A stretch of DNA of 64,000 nt from Lathyrus oleraceus (taxonomy: Eukaryota; Streptophyta; Magnoliopsida; Fabales; Fabaceae). The DNA lies in contig NC_066579.1 of NCBI RefSeq assembly GCF_024323335.1, positions 352,477,400-352,541,399 of the forward strand. The letters run 5' to 3'. Shown here piece after piece: positions 10,389-22,240 of this stretch (position 1 is its first letter; each line of letters opens with the position of its first letter). Position numbers and translations under genes: made by a program. A model generated the notes under the pieces. That model was given only the letters and a program-made list of their open reading frames with translations, had not been told where the DNA came from and did no database searches.

Positions 10389-13300
10389 TGTAGCAGTAAA
10401 TTTTTTAAGATTAAGTTATTAATTAACTTAACTCACAAAGCAGGAGTCGCCACTGTGCTTTTATTATTTCTAAAGGAAAGGGAAAAAGTAAGAACAATAT
10501 CCAAATAAATTTTAAAACAAAACTAATAAAAAAAGCTAAGGGTCTGGGGGTTGATTATGCAAAGGAAAGGTATTAGCACACTAAACATATATAGTACTCT
10601 ATAGGAACCTCTTTGAAAATATGTACATTTTAGTCTAAAAAAGATTTTGTTTGCAAAATATTGGAGAGATGAGAAAATAAATATATATTTTTTTTCAATT
10701 TTTGTGTTTGCCAAGACTTTTGGAGTCTCATGCCTACGTACCAACAAAGTGCAATAGAGGATCAAAACCTTGTAGTTTGTGGTAAAAATAACAAAAATAT
10801 TTGTTTTGATTCATTTTTAATGAAAAGGAATTTTGTTATTTTTAGGAGAATACTCAACTAGTCACCCATAAGTATGAGAACTTTGCATCATCATGAGAAA
10901 GGCTCCAACTTGGATAGAGATCAACAAGTATATCACTAGCTCTCTTAGATGGAAAATATTTATCATCAATGCTACAGGGATAAGAGAATTATATCTCAAC
11001 TATGGAAATGACTCATGTCTAAACTTTGAAAAAAAGTTTTAAAAGGAAAAGTGCACAAAGGGCACAAAAGTGACTTGAATGGGTTATGCATTTTTTAAGT
11101 CTTTTTGAAATTGGTTTGAATATGCTTAAGATGGATTAGCATTTTTTAGGAAAAATGTTTTGAAAACCACTTGATAAAAGTCAAGGTTTATTGAGAAAGT
11201 GGTTCAAGTTTAAAAATAAGTAGGTTTTGAAAAAGAAAGAGAGAAGATTTTGAAAATTAAAGAAGGAGAGAAGAAGAAGAGACTATCCTAAAATATGAAG
11301 TAAAAGCTAGGGAGGAAAGATTTAACCAAGAGATAACAAGTTTTATGACATAAGTCAAGTAAGAATACCCTCATTTTGATTAAGCCTCAAGCAAACCACA
11401 TAAGAAAAAGAATAGTTATGCATTAGATGAAATCAAAATAACCATTCCAAGTCTTAACAAAGAAGTCCAAAGTCAAAGGTATCAGATGAATCTCAAGGTC
11501 TCAAAGTACAAACTTCCTAAATCAAAGGTCAAGATCATAGTTGTAAGTCCATAACTCCATAACAATGCTAAGGATAGTAGCCAGAAGTCCATGAATAAGG
11601 AAAACCAAGTTTCTTTTTAGGGTTTTTTCTTTATTAATGTCTTTAAAAAAATGAAAGTCCAAATGGTCAAAGAACAAATATCACAAGCACAAATAACATG
11701 ATATGAGATGCTAAAAAAATAAAAGCATAAAGTAAATGACAAAAGAATAAAGAGAATAAGATAAATAAAAATAAAGTAAAATCAATGCAACTATATGTTA
11801 GTAAGTGTTAGTGATTAAACTTAGAGATGATTTTGTCATCTTTTGGAGAACACTCAACTATTCACCCACAAGTATGAAAATATGAATCTCTACATCACTT
11901 ATGAGAAGGACTCCAACTTGGATAAAAATCAACAAGTATGTTATTAGCTCTCATAAATGGAAAGGAGTTAATATTTTCACACAATACCATAAGGAGTCGG
12001 AGATTTACAATCTCACTTATAAAAAGGACTTACTTTTGGGACAAATTTATTGTTATGTTAAGAAATCGCAATTGGACTTATGCAGAAGTCATAAATATCT
12101 GAGGCCAATCAATAATAATATTTGTGTTAATACATGCTAGATATATGATATGTAAATCATTCTCCTAAAGTCATGTCACACAAAAAGAAAAGAGGATGGA
12201 TCAAGCACAAAGTCTAGAAGGATGGTCTATTACTTTAATACACACTTCATAATACTTAGGACAAACTTATGCATCAATCCAAAGTACCTTAAATGATCCA
12301 TGATCAATTAGGAGGTAGATTTGAAATGGTGAAAATTCATCAAGTACCAATCCGTACATCATGAACAGATGGACATAAGTCATCCAATTGATCAAGATGA
12401 AAAGAAAGAGATGAAGAAGAAGAGGACAAGAGAGATCACATCCAAATTGGATCAAAGGTTTGATCAAGTCATCATCAAAATCAATAATCCATTTTGGTGG
12501 ATTAGGGTTTTCACCCCATCAACGTCCAAGATCCATTGAGTTTGATGAGACATATGATCAAAACAACCATGATGCAAGGCCAAAAGTCCACAAAGGTCAA
12601 ACAAATACAAAATGAAATAAAATGAAATAAAGTGCAACAAAAGTATTTTCAAAAGCATGAATTTTAAAATAGATATAAAGTGAAAAATCCATAAAGTCCT
12701 TAAAAACACCAAATAAGATGCCAAGAAAATTATGGAAGGTTGAAATAAAATAAGAAGCATATAATAAATTGTTCTAAATTAAAAAATGCAAAAAAATATT
12801 TTTAAATCAATTAAAACAAAAGAGAAAAGAGAAATTCTATAAAAAATAGAAAATTAATAAAATAAAATATGGAAAAATATAAATCAGATGGAGAAAAATA
12901 AAAGTGAATTTTAGAATTTTTTATGATTTTTTGGATGTAAAATGAATTTTCTATAAATTGTAAAAGAAAATGCAATTAAAAATAAAAAAATAAAAATAAA
13001 TAAAATCATAAAAAACACGGAGCGTTGCATCTGACCTCATTAATTGACGTGCCAGATCCAATAATCCCCAGGCTGGGATGCACTTTAGAATTCAGCCAAA
13101 ATAAAACACATGATCTAATTCAAATTGGACCAATCAAAACATTCCAAGTATCCAACGTGTCTCGTAACTCAGATGGCCTGAGATAAACTCCGATCATCTT
13201 CTCCGATGGTCCCTCACCAGAGTTTCATCATTTGGTAAATTCAAAACATGATACCACCACCAATGTGATTGCCTCATCATCATGAATTCAACTTCATGCT

Positions 13301-15125
13301 CCAAATCCATTTATCTAAACTAAGCACGGGGGATTTCAGAGAAGTTTCACAAACAAGCAAGCCACACAAAAATAAAATTAAATGATGAACACGATCAATC
13401 AACACTAGATAAGTTAGGGGAAAGCATCAGAGGGTGAAAGACTACATTGTGGTAACTTGTTTGAGTTCAAATGGTGCTCAGAACTACCTTGTCCTAATGG
13501 TGATCAGAAGTTGACGAACCTCGATCTGGTTTGAGCACTTCATAAGGTCTCAGAGCTTGAGAATTGTTGCAAAAGCTTCAGAGGAGGCCGAAGATGCTAA
13601 TAGAATCAAAATATTAGATTGAAATTTCAGATTGAAGCAGGGGTTTCTTGGCTCTCAAAAGCTTGGAAATGAATGCGGTAACTTCCTCTATTTATAGGGA
13701 ATCTGTTTGGATCCAAATACGTGTGGTAATAAGCTTAATTCGTGCAAAATGAATTTGATCATGAATTGAGAAAAGTGTGACTTGTAAGCCATCAAAACTC
13801 ATCCAAGTGATGTGTTTCAAGGGTCAATTAAATCATGGAGACTTTGTTAAACATGTTTAGGTCCAAAACGCATGCTAATTTGGCTTGAAATTGAGATTAG
13901 TGAAGTTCAATATTTTGGACCATGGTGATTTCTTCAGTTCCAAGTCACCATGTTCAATTCAATGGGCAACTTCCTCATGAAGTTTTTTGATCCTATTCTT
14001 CTTGAATTTTGTTGACACATATAAAAGATCACAATATTCCAAGAAAGGTTGCATTTGGATGCTTAGGTTTAAAGTTATGCCATATTGAAGATGGCACGAA
14101 AATCTGGTAATGTAACTTAGAAAAATCTAAGTCTCAAATGCCTTAAAATGACCAGTAATGTTTCAATGAATTCCATGGCCTTCCAAGCATAATTTGACGT
14201 TGATCCTTGAAGAAAACTTGAAGAGGGAATCATAAATTATATTATGAAAAAATATTCAGCCTCAAATGTTGAAATGTGAAGAAGTTATGCATCTTGAAAG
14301 TTCAGAAAAAGTCACCTAAAAATACGTCAAATTTCACTAACTCCACAAATGACCTATAATGTCTCCAAACTTTTGATGATCCTCCTAGAATAATTGGATC
14401 TTGTCATCTAAAGAGAAGTTTTAGAGGATTATGATAAAAGTCATATGTAAAAAGAAGCATTTAAAAATGTTGAGAATTGAAGGAGTTGTGATCCTTGGGA
14501 CTTTGACTTCAAATGTTAACTTTTTGGTCAAACCTCTTGGAATAATCATGTGCACTTGGACTTTTCTTGCATTCCAAGGTACATGGATGATATTATGAAA
14601 TCAAAATAATGTGTATTTAAATGTCTGTTGGCTATAATGCTCAAAGCTTTAGGTATCTTGTTGAAGAAGGCATGAAAATAAACACATGAACTTTTGACTT
14701 CTCTTGAGAAATGAGCAACAAGGATTTGAGGTACTCTTGATCAAAATGAGGTTGAAAGATAGTTGAAAACATTAGAGATCATGCTTTGAGAGATATCCCC
14801 TTCAGAACCAATGGTTGATGACACTTTGACTTGAGGAATTAAAACAAATCCTAGCTGAGGAACCATGCTTGATGCTCTTGATGGAAAGCCCCGCCTTGCA
14901 CAATAAACTTAAAGAAAACAAAACATATTTTTTCTATTTTTATTAGTGGTTAGATAAGAAATGAACACATAAACGTAAAGGTAAAACACCAACAAAGACG
15001 TGTTTGATGATCCATGCAAAAGGAAAACCCAAAGATGAGAGGGAGAGGACCAAGATGTGGTCTTGTTTGTATGTAAGAATGCAAATGATATGTGGGACCT
15101 TAGGGTTAAAGATAAAGGTATGACA
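10389..15125 (-). repeat. Ogre LTR shared by elements A and D (4,737 bp)
   Basis: On the minus strand the LTR starts TGTCATACC at 15125 and ends ACTGCTACA at 10389, followed by the PBS. It aligns along its whole length with the plus-strand LTR of element C (53657-58223 plus 63068-63237), and the summed length of C's two parts matches. It carries a TATA box (13688-13697), a TACGTAGGCA motif near 10,730, the conserved CTAATACC-CCTTTG box and the PBS-like GAGTCGCCA (10444-10452, complement TGGCGACTC). It serves as D's 5' LTR and, by position, A's 3' LTR. The polypurine tract expected just outside 15125 is missing. Confidence 0.85.
13688..13697 (-). promoter_or_regulatory. TATA box of the A/D LTR
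   Basis: The minus strand reads CTATAAATAG inside CCCTATAAATAGAGG, about 1.43 kb from the LTR start. Element C's LTR has the same box at the same distance (55090-55097), so this is the likely promoter and the U3/R boundary lies about 30 nt downstream. Confidence 0.7.
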
Positions 15126-15184
15126 CCATCCAAGTGATAGCTTAACAAAGGTAACCAACCAAAGGTAAAAGACATATTACCAAC
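15126..15184 (-). other. Last piece of element A 3'UTR next to the LTR
   Basis: About one unit of the hairpin tandem repeat seen in full at 52330-53215 (AAGCTATCACTTGG), cut by the copia insertion at the CCAAC target duplication (15180-15184) and resuming at 23729. The repeat joins the LTR directly, without the polypurine tract that precedes the LTR in elements B and C. A deletion therefore removed the tract and most of the array. Confidence 0.7.
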
Positions 15185-16672
15185 TATAGATGTTTGATTG
15201 GTTGCATTGTATGGTAAAACACTAGCTGGATTCTAATGTCCTGACTGATGTCATGACATGCTGTGGAGATGACTGTTTGACTGCATCGTATGTTAGAATA
15301 TCTAACTGTACTCTGATGTCTTGACTGATGTCATGACATACTTGAGTTGTATGCTGCAGGTTTAGCTAATACAGGATCTACTGAATGTCAAACTAGATGT
15401 TATGACATTCATACCTGTCAGCAGTTACTGAGGAATAGAATAGCTGGTGTTCTTTAATAACTCAGTATTTATTTCCAGTCTGTTTATCAAGGGGATAACA
15501 GACCTGACACAAAGCCTACTGCCTGAATATCAAACTGGAAGTTATGACATTCATCATTGACAGCATATACTGAATAATAGGCAGGTTAGTTGTCTACTAC
15601 AGTTCAGTATATTTCTCAGTCTGCTTATCAAGAGGATAACAAATCTGACGTAAGGCTCATTGTGTAAATGTCAAATTGGATGCTTTGACATTTATGAATG
15701 TACGCTGTTACTGAAGTATGGACAGATTGGTCCTGTACAGTACAACAAATTTGTACAGTCTGTTTTCAGGAAGATAACAGACTTAACATATGGTCTATGC
15801 CTTGGATGTCAAACTAAATGTTGTGACATTCACTCCAGGCAACATATGCTAAATTGTAGGTTGTTTAGTTTTTCTGTTTCAACATTTTTCTCAGGCTATT
15901 CTTCAGGAAGTCAACAGTTGAGCTAAAATCCAGGAAACCAACAACTAAGCTACATTAAATGAACCTAACAAATAGCCTATTTATTAGTAACCTAGTTATG
16001 GAATTTAGGTTAACTCGCTTGACCTTAAATTCAGGAAATACAAGTACAAGGCCCAAGTGCTGCAATATAAAAGGATGGCAATCCTTCTTTCAGGACTCGG
16101 GGATTTGAGGCGTGAAGATTTTGTGTGTCCATCATACTTCACTGCTGTATTTTTGTGTGTCTTGTATTAGGTGTATCTTGTGAGCCAAGCTATTATCACT
16201 GAGATGATTGCATTGGTATAGGGTGTTCATTGAGTTGTAAGTGTTGTGTCACTCTAAGCTTTTAAGCGTGAGTGCTGTGTATCTTGATTAAAGCTGTTAA
16301 GCACAATCAAGAATTGTTTGAAGTGTGACTTCACAATTGTCTTTAATCTTTATTAAAGGTTGTAATCACTGAGGTGATTGAGGGGGAGTGAGTAGGAACT
16401 CTGATCTTAGTGTAAGATTGAAATTGCATTAGGTAGGTATTAAGTAATAGGGTTAAATAGTTGGTTTAAGGTCTGAATTAATACTACTAATAGTGGATTT
16501 CCTCCCTGGCTTGGTAGCCCCCAGACGTAGGTCATGTTGGACCGAACTGGGTAAACAATTACTTGTGTTATTTACTGCACTTACTTTTTAAGTTCTGCAT
16601 AATTCTTGTCTGCGCAGAATTGGATGTCATAACAACTCATGTGACATCGAAAGTCTGATAACTAGAATTTCA
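15185..16672 (+). repeat. Copia 5' LTR
   Basis: It starts TATAGATGTTTG, where the 3' LTR has TGTAGATGTTTG, so the terminal TG has mutated to TA. It ends TAGAATTTCA. TATA box TATAAAA at 16066-16072. Positions 15,375-15,900 hold four diverged tandem units of about 140 bp, each with an ATGTCAAA...TGACATT core (see findings). Confidence 0.9.
16066..16072 (+). promoter_or_regulatory. Copia LTR TATA box (repeated at 23122-23128 in the 3' LTR)
   Basis: TATAAAA in the context GCAATATAAAAGGATGG, about 880 bp into the LTR and identical in both LTRs. It probably sets the U3/R boundary. Confidence 0.7.
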
Positions 16673-16674
16673 AT

Positions 16675-16686
16675 TGGCATCAGAGC
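16675..16686 (+). promoter_or_regulatory. Copia primer binding site
   Basis: TGGCATCAGAGC, two bases after the LTR end. It matches the plant copia PBS complementary to initiator tRNA-Met (usually TGGTATCAGAGC) with one T-to-C change. Confidence 0.85.
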
Positions 16687-16742
16687 AGGCACCCAACCTG
16701 TTAATTTCTGGGTGAGATCTAGGGAAGTTACTTTCTAGTACC

Positions 16743-19700
16743 ATGGACAAGGATGTAGGACACTCAAATAGACCACCCATGCTGGATGGTTCTAACTATG
16801 ATGACTGGAAGCCTCGTATGATAGCCTTCTTAAGGTCTATAGATAGCAAAGTCTGGAGAGCTGTCAACAAAGGATGGGAACATCCAACGAAGACAGGTGA
16901 AGATAGAGTCAGTATGCAAATTCCTTAAGAAGAGTGGGACAAGGAGCAGGAGGCATTAGCCCTTGGAAATTCTAAGGCCTTGAATGCATTGTTCAATGGA
17001 ATAAGTAAGAACATCTTAAGACTGGTGCACCACTGTGAGCTGGCCAAGGAAGTGTGGGATACCCTCAAGATAACTCATGAAGGTACCTCCAAGGTGAAGA
17101 TGTCTAAACTTCAGATGCTGACCACCAAGTTTGAAAATCTGAGGATGAAAGAGGATGAGACTATTCATGACTTTCACATGAATATTCTTGAAATTGCCAA
17201 CACCTCTGGTGGCTTAGGTGAGAAAATGGCTGAAGAGAAACTTGTAAGAAAGATTCTAAGGTCTTTACATAAGAGATTTGCCATGAAGGTCACCGCAATA
17301 AAAGAGGCTCAGGAGATCTGCAATATGAAGGTGGATGAGCTCATTGGTTCTCTCCAAACCTTTGAAATGGGCTTGTGTGAGAATGTTGAAAAGAAGAACA
17401 AAAGCGTAGCTTTTGTATCAAATACTGAAGAGGAGTCAGAAGCAGGATATACTGGAGGTGATGAAAGCATATCAGAAGCCATAGCCATGCTTGGGAGACA
17501 GTTCAACAAGTTCGTGAAGAAGATTGATCAAAAAGGTAGACCAAATGTCAAGAACATCTCGTCTGACATCAGGAAAAGATCAACTTCTGAAGAAAAGTTC
17601 AACCAAGGCAAGGGAATCCAGTTTCATGGATGTGAAGGGTATGGACACATTAGAGCTGAATGTCCTACTTACCTCAAGATGCAAAAGAAGGGGCTATCTG
17701 TCACATGGTCTGAGGGAGATTCTGAGAGTGAATCTGAAGGAGAATCTGCTAAACATGTCACTGCACTAACTAGTGTTTGTGCCACTGATGATGACTCAAG
17801 TGCAGATGAACTGACCTTTGATGAACTTGCTGCATCATATAAGGAGCTATGTGTCACCAGTGTAGAAGTGCGTGTACAAGGAGAAAAACAGAAGAAGCTC
17901 ATCAAGGAGCTGGAGGATGAGAAACAGAAGCATCTGACAATCATAAATGGTCTAAATGGTGAGATAATCTTGCTGACCTCCAAGCTGGATCAAATGACGA
18001 AATCGATCAGAATGCTACATAAAGGAACTGATTCCTTGGAAGAGATCCTAAAGGTGGGACAGAAGTCTGGAACCATGTCCGGTTTAGGCTTTGTGAAAAA
18101 ATCCTCAGCTGAACTCAAACGCTCAAAGGCTAAAGTTCAGAAATTCAAGCGCAGGTCACACCCGATGTCTCAACAGCAGGGAACCAGGATGAGTAATCAT
18201 CAGAAGAAGAAATTTCAGCGATGGAAATGTCATCACTGTGGTAGGTTTGGCCATATAAAAGTCTTCTGCTATAGGCTGCATGGTTATCCTAACCAAGCCC
18301 CCCATGGCAGACCTAAGCATAAGGCATATATGCATAATGCCCCCATCAAGAAACGACAAGGGTATGCTTGGTTAGCTCACACAGCTCTAAGGGCATCTAC
18401 CAGAGAAGAGTGGTACTTTGACAGTGGCTGCTCCAGACATATGACTGGTATGGAGAATATATTGGTGGATATACAACCTCACACTGCCAGTTATGTGACC
18501 TTTGGTGATGGTGCTAAAGGAAAAATAAAAGGTGTGCGTAAGCTGGATTGCTCTGGTGTTCCAGAACTGAATAATTTGCCGTTAGTAAAAGGACTAACTG
18601 CTAACCTCATCAGCATAAGCCAACTGTGTGATCAAGGGTTCTATGTTCAGTTTACTAAGGAGCTATGTGTTGTGACAAATGGAGATAATCAAGAAGTTAT
18701 GAGAGGATCCAGATCCAAAGATAACTGTTATCTGTGGGAACCTAAGCACTCAAACGTTTCCACAATGTGTTCCTCAGTCAAGGAAGAACAGGAGGTGAAG
18801 CTGTGGCATAGACGCCTTGGTCATCTCCACTTAAGGGGAATGAAAAAGATCATATCCAAGGAAGCAGTTAGAGGAATCCCAAAGCTGCTTATTGATGAAG
18901 GAAGAGTCTATGGAGAATGCCAGGTTGGCAAGCAAACCAAGATGCCACACCCTAAGCTGGGACATCCTACAACTTCCAGAATTCTAGAACTGTTGCACAT
19001 GGACTTAATGGGACCTATGCAGGTTGAAAGTCTGGGTGGAAAGAGGTATGCATATGTGGTGGTTGATGACCATTCCAGATACACTTGGATAAGCTTCATC
19101 AGAGAAAAGTCAGATGCATTTGATGTCTTCAAAGAACTGTGCATCTGACTTCAAAGGGAAAAGGACAATTGTGTTGTCCGAATTAGGAGTGATCATGGTA
19201 CGGAGTTCAAAAATTCCAAGTTTGATGAGTTTTGCTCGTCTGAAGGAATAAGTCATGAGTTCTCCTCTCCTATAACTCCTCAGCAGAATGGGATAGTTAA
19301 AAGGAAAAACAGAACTATTCAAGAATCTGCCAGAGCTATGATTCATGCAAAGAAGCTCCCTATGCACTTTTGGGCTGAAGCTATGAATACAACTTGCTAT
19401 GTTCACAATAGAGTCACCTTGAGAAAAGGAACCTCCTCCACTCTGTATGAAATATGGAAAGGCAGAAAGCCCACTGTGAAATACTTTCATATCTTTGGAA
19501 GTAAATGTTACATTCTCACAGATCGTGAACAGAGAAGGAAAATGGATCCCAAAAGTGATGAGGGTATATTCCTAGGATACTCAACTAACAGCAGAGCTTA
19601 CAGAGTGTTCAACTACAGGACCAATGTTCTGATGGAATCCATAAATGTTATTATGGATGATAAAGAGGAAGGAATCAATGTCATAGAGGATGTTGGAACA

Positions 19701-21395
19701 TTCCTTGATACTTCAACAGACATACCAGTCAAGTCTAAAGAAGTACAGGAGACTCCTCCTGAATGTGAGGTAGATGCACCCACCAAAATGCCATCTATCA
19801 GAATTCAGAAAGACCACCCTAAGGATCTTATCATAGGGGATCCCAATAGTGGTGTGACTACCAGATCACGGGAAATTAGCCTAAATTCCTGTTTTGTATC
19901 CAAGGTTGAACCAAAAAATGTGAAAGAAGCCCTGACTGATGAATATTGGATCAGTGCCATGCAAGATGAACTGGAGCAGTTTAAAAGGAATGAAGTATGA
20001 GAGCTAGTGCCTCGACCTGAAGGGACTAACATCATTGGTACCAAGTGGATTTACAAGAACAAGTCTGATGAGAACGGAATAATCACTAGGAATAAAGCAA
20101 GACTAGTGGCTCAAGGATATACTCAAGTTGAAGGGGTTGATTTTGATGAGACGTTTGCACCCGTTGCTAGACTTGAGTCAATCAGATTGTTGTTAGGTGT
20201 AGCCTGCATTCTGAAATTCAAATTGTTCCAAATGGATGTGAAGAGTGCATTTTTAAATGGCTACTTAAATGAAGAAGTCTATGTGGAACAACCTAAAGGG
20301 TTCTGTGATCCTAACCAACCTAAACAGGTGTACAAGTTGAGGAAGGCCTTGTATGGGTTGAAGCAAGCACCTAGAGCTTGGTATGAAAGGTTGACTGAAT
20401 TTCTGACTTCTCATGGGTACAGAAAGGGTGGGATAGATAAGACCTTGTTTTTGAAGGATACAGATGGCAAAATCATGATTGCCCAAATCTATGTGGATGG
20501 TACTGTTTTTGGTGGAGTGTCAGAGCAAATGGTGAAACATTTTGTTCACCAGATGCAATCTGAGTTTGAAATGAGTCTGGTTGGGGAACTGTCTTATTTT
20601 CTTGGAATGCAAGTCAACCAAATGGAGGATTCTATGTTTCTCTCCCAAAGAAAGTATGCCAAAAACATAGTTAAGAAGTTTGGTATGGATAATGCTAGGC
20701 ACAAGAGAACTCCTGCACCTACTCATTTAAAGTTAACCAAAGATGATGGAGGTCCCAATATTGATCAATGCTTGTATAGAAGCATGATAGGTAGTCTACT
20801 ATACCTAACTGCAAGTAGACCTGATATTTCCTATGCAGTTGGAGTGTGTGCTAGATACCAAGCAGAGCCCAAAGTGAGCCACTTGAATCAAGTCAAGAGG
20901 ATTCTCAAGTATATCAATGGGACTTGTGACTATGGTATGATGTACTCTCATGGCTCTGAGCCTGTCCTATCTGGGTATTGTGATGCTGATTGGGATGGGA
21001 GTGCTGATGACAGAAAAAGCATATCAGGAGGATGTTTCTTCTTGGGAAACAATCTCATATCATGGTTCAACAAGAAGCAGAACTGTGTATCTCTGTCCAC
21101 TGCAGAGGCTAAATACATAGAGGCTAGAAGCAGTTGTTCCCAACTAGTGTGGATGAAACAGATGCTTACTGAGTACAATGTCTCTCAAAATGTCATGACA
21201 TTGTTCTGTGATAATCTCAGTGCCATCAATATTTCCAAGAATCCCATCCAACACAGCAGGACCAAACATATTGACATTAGACATCACTTCATCAGAGATC
21301 TGGTGGAAGACAAAGTGATTACCTTGGAACATGTAGCCACTGAACTACAACTGGCTGACATATTTACAAAGATTCTGGATGCTACTCAGTTTTAA
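16743..21395 (+). pseudogene. Copia gag-pol polyprotein, interrupted by three stop codons
   Basis: The ATG at 16743 and the final stop at 21393-21395 are in one frame. In-frame stops at 16926 (TAA), 19146 (TGA) and 19998 (TGA) break it. Order: gag with two zinc knuckles (near 17620 the first Cys is lost: QFHGCEGYGHIRAEC; near 18224 an intact CHHCGRFGHIKVFC), protease (FDSGCS, catalytic Asp at 18420), integrase (WHRRLGH, then YGEC where CxxC is expected; Asp in HMDLMGP, Asp in RSDHGTEF, Lys at 19299 in place of the catalytic Glu), RT ([19 protein letters not shown] at 20490-20501 in place of YVDD), and RNase H ([27 protein letters not shown]). The losses are mostly C-to-T or G-to-A transitions, as in methylated silenced copies. 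Confidence 0.93.
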
Positions 21396-22240
21396 AATTT
21401 AAGGGGCAAACTGGGAATATGCCTTTCTGAGGACTTATAGCAACCAATGATGTTTGGGATGTATTGTTTAATATCTCAACCTATTAAACAATTAAAAGTG
21501 TGCTATGACTGGACAACAGTTCACAGCTATGTTACTTGCTGCAAGTGTAGTAACAAGATGTTAAGGGGATATTCGGACATGAGACATCCTGTGTGCCTGC
21601 TGGACTTCAAGAAAGTGTTCATGCAGGAGTGGTTGAAGATGTCAAACTCAAAGTCATCGCATCTGATATGGGTGTACCTGCTGTAAAGCAAGAGTGTGTG
21701 ACTACTTGATCAAAGTTGTGAAGCAAGGTCAAGTGGGTGATGTCTTGATCAAAGCTGTAAAGCAAGATCAAGAGGGGATATTCTTGATTGAAACTGTGAA
21801 GTAAAATCAAGTCTGTAATTCTGTCATTTGTGTGTAATTCTGTTTATGTTATGTTGGTCTGTATTTTAAAGTGTTGCTTTGGCAACATTTTTGACAAAAA
21901 GGGGGAGTAACACTTGTGATGCCCCAGGACAACAGATTGTTTTGCTAAACAGATATTCAGGACAGATATTCAAGATCCTCTAATCCAGAGGTTGTGCTGC
22001 AGTTGATGTTCCACTTCCATGAGTGTGAGTGTGTTTATGTGTGCTGTAATTAGAAGTTTTTATTTAACTTCTATGTGTGCTGATATGTGAAGTTTTTATT
22101 TAACTTCCATGTGTGTGAGTGTGCTGCTACTCTGAGTGTATTAGCTAGGTTAATTTCCTGCTAGATGTGTGTTTTCCGCTGTTGTGGACTCTGTTGTGAG
22201 GCCAAAGTGTTTTAGCCAAAAATTTGCCAAAGGGGGAGTT
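21396..22240 (+). other. Copia 3' non-coding region and polypurine tract
   Basis: No env-like ORF. A short direct repeat with the core GATCAAAGYTGTRAAGCAAG occurs about three times at 21,700-21,812. The polypurine tract AAAGGGGGAG lies at 22229-22238, 2 nt before the 3' LTR. A GGGGGAGTAACACTTGTGAT stretch near 21900 resembles a second internal purine tract. Confidence 0.75.

Larger units (their letters stand above)
4951..15125 (-). mobile_element. Ogre element D: LTR plus 5' half of the internal region
   Basis: Read on the minus strand, the order is LTR (15125 to 10389), PBS, leader, ORF1, gag and protease, and then homology stops at about 4950. This is the known order of Ogre elements (Ty3/gypsy, Tat lineage), whose hallmark is an additional ORF1 before gag. 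RT, RNase H, integrase and the second LTR are missing, replaced by the unassigned segment. The LTR is shared with element A, whose 3'UTR abuts its outer edge, so D and A form a tandem internal-LTR-internal structure. All reading frames contain stops or frameshifts. Confidence 0.85.

Noticed and set aside
21396..22240. An envelope-like gene as in SIRE elements
   Set aside because: No frame longer than about 80 codons after RNase H, and no signal or membrane segment.
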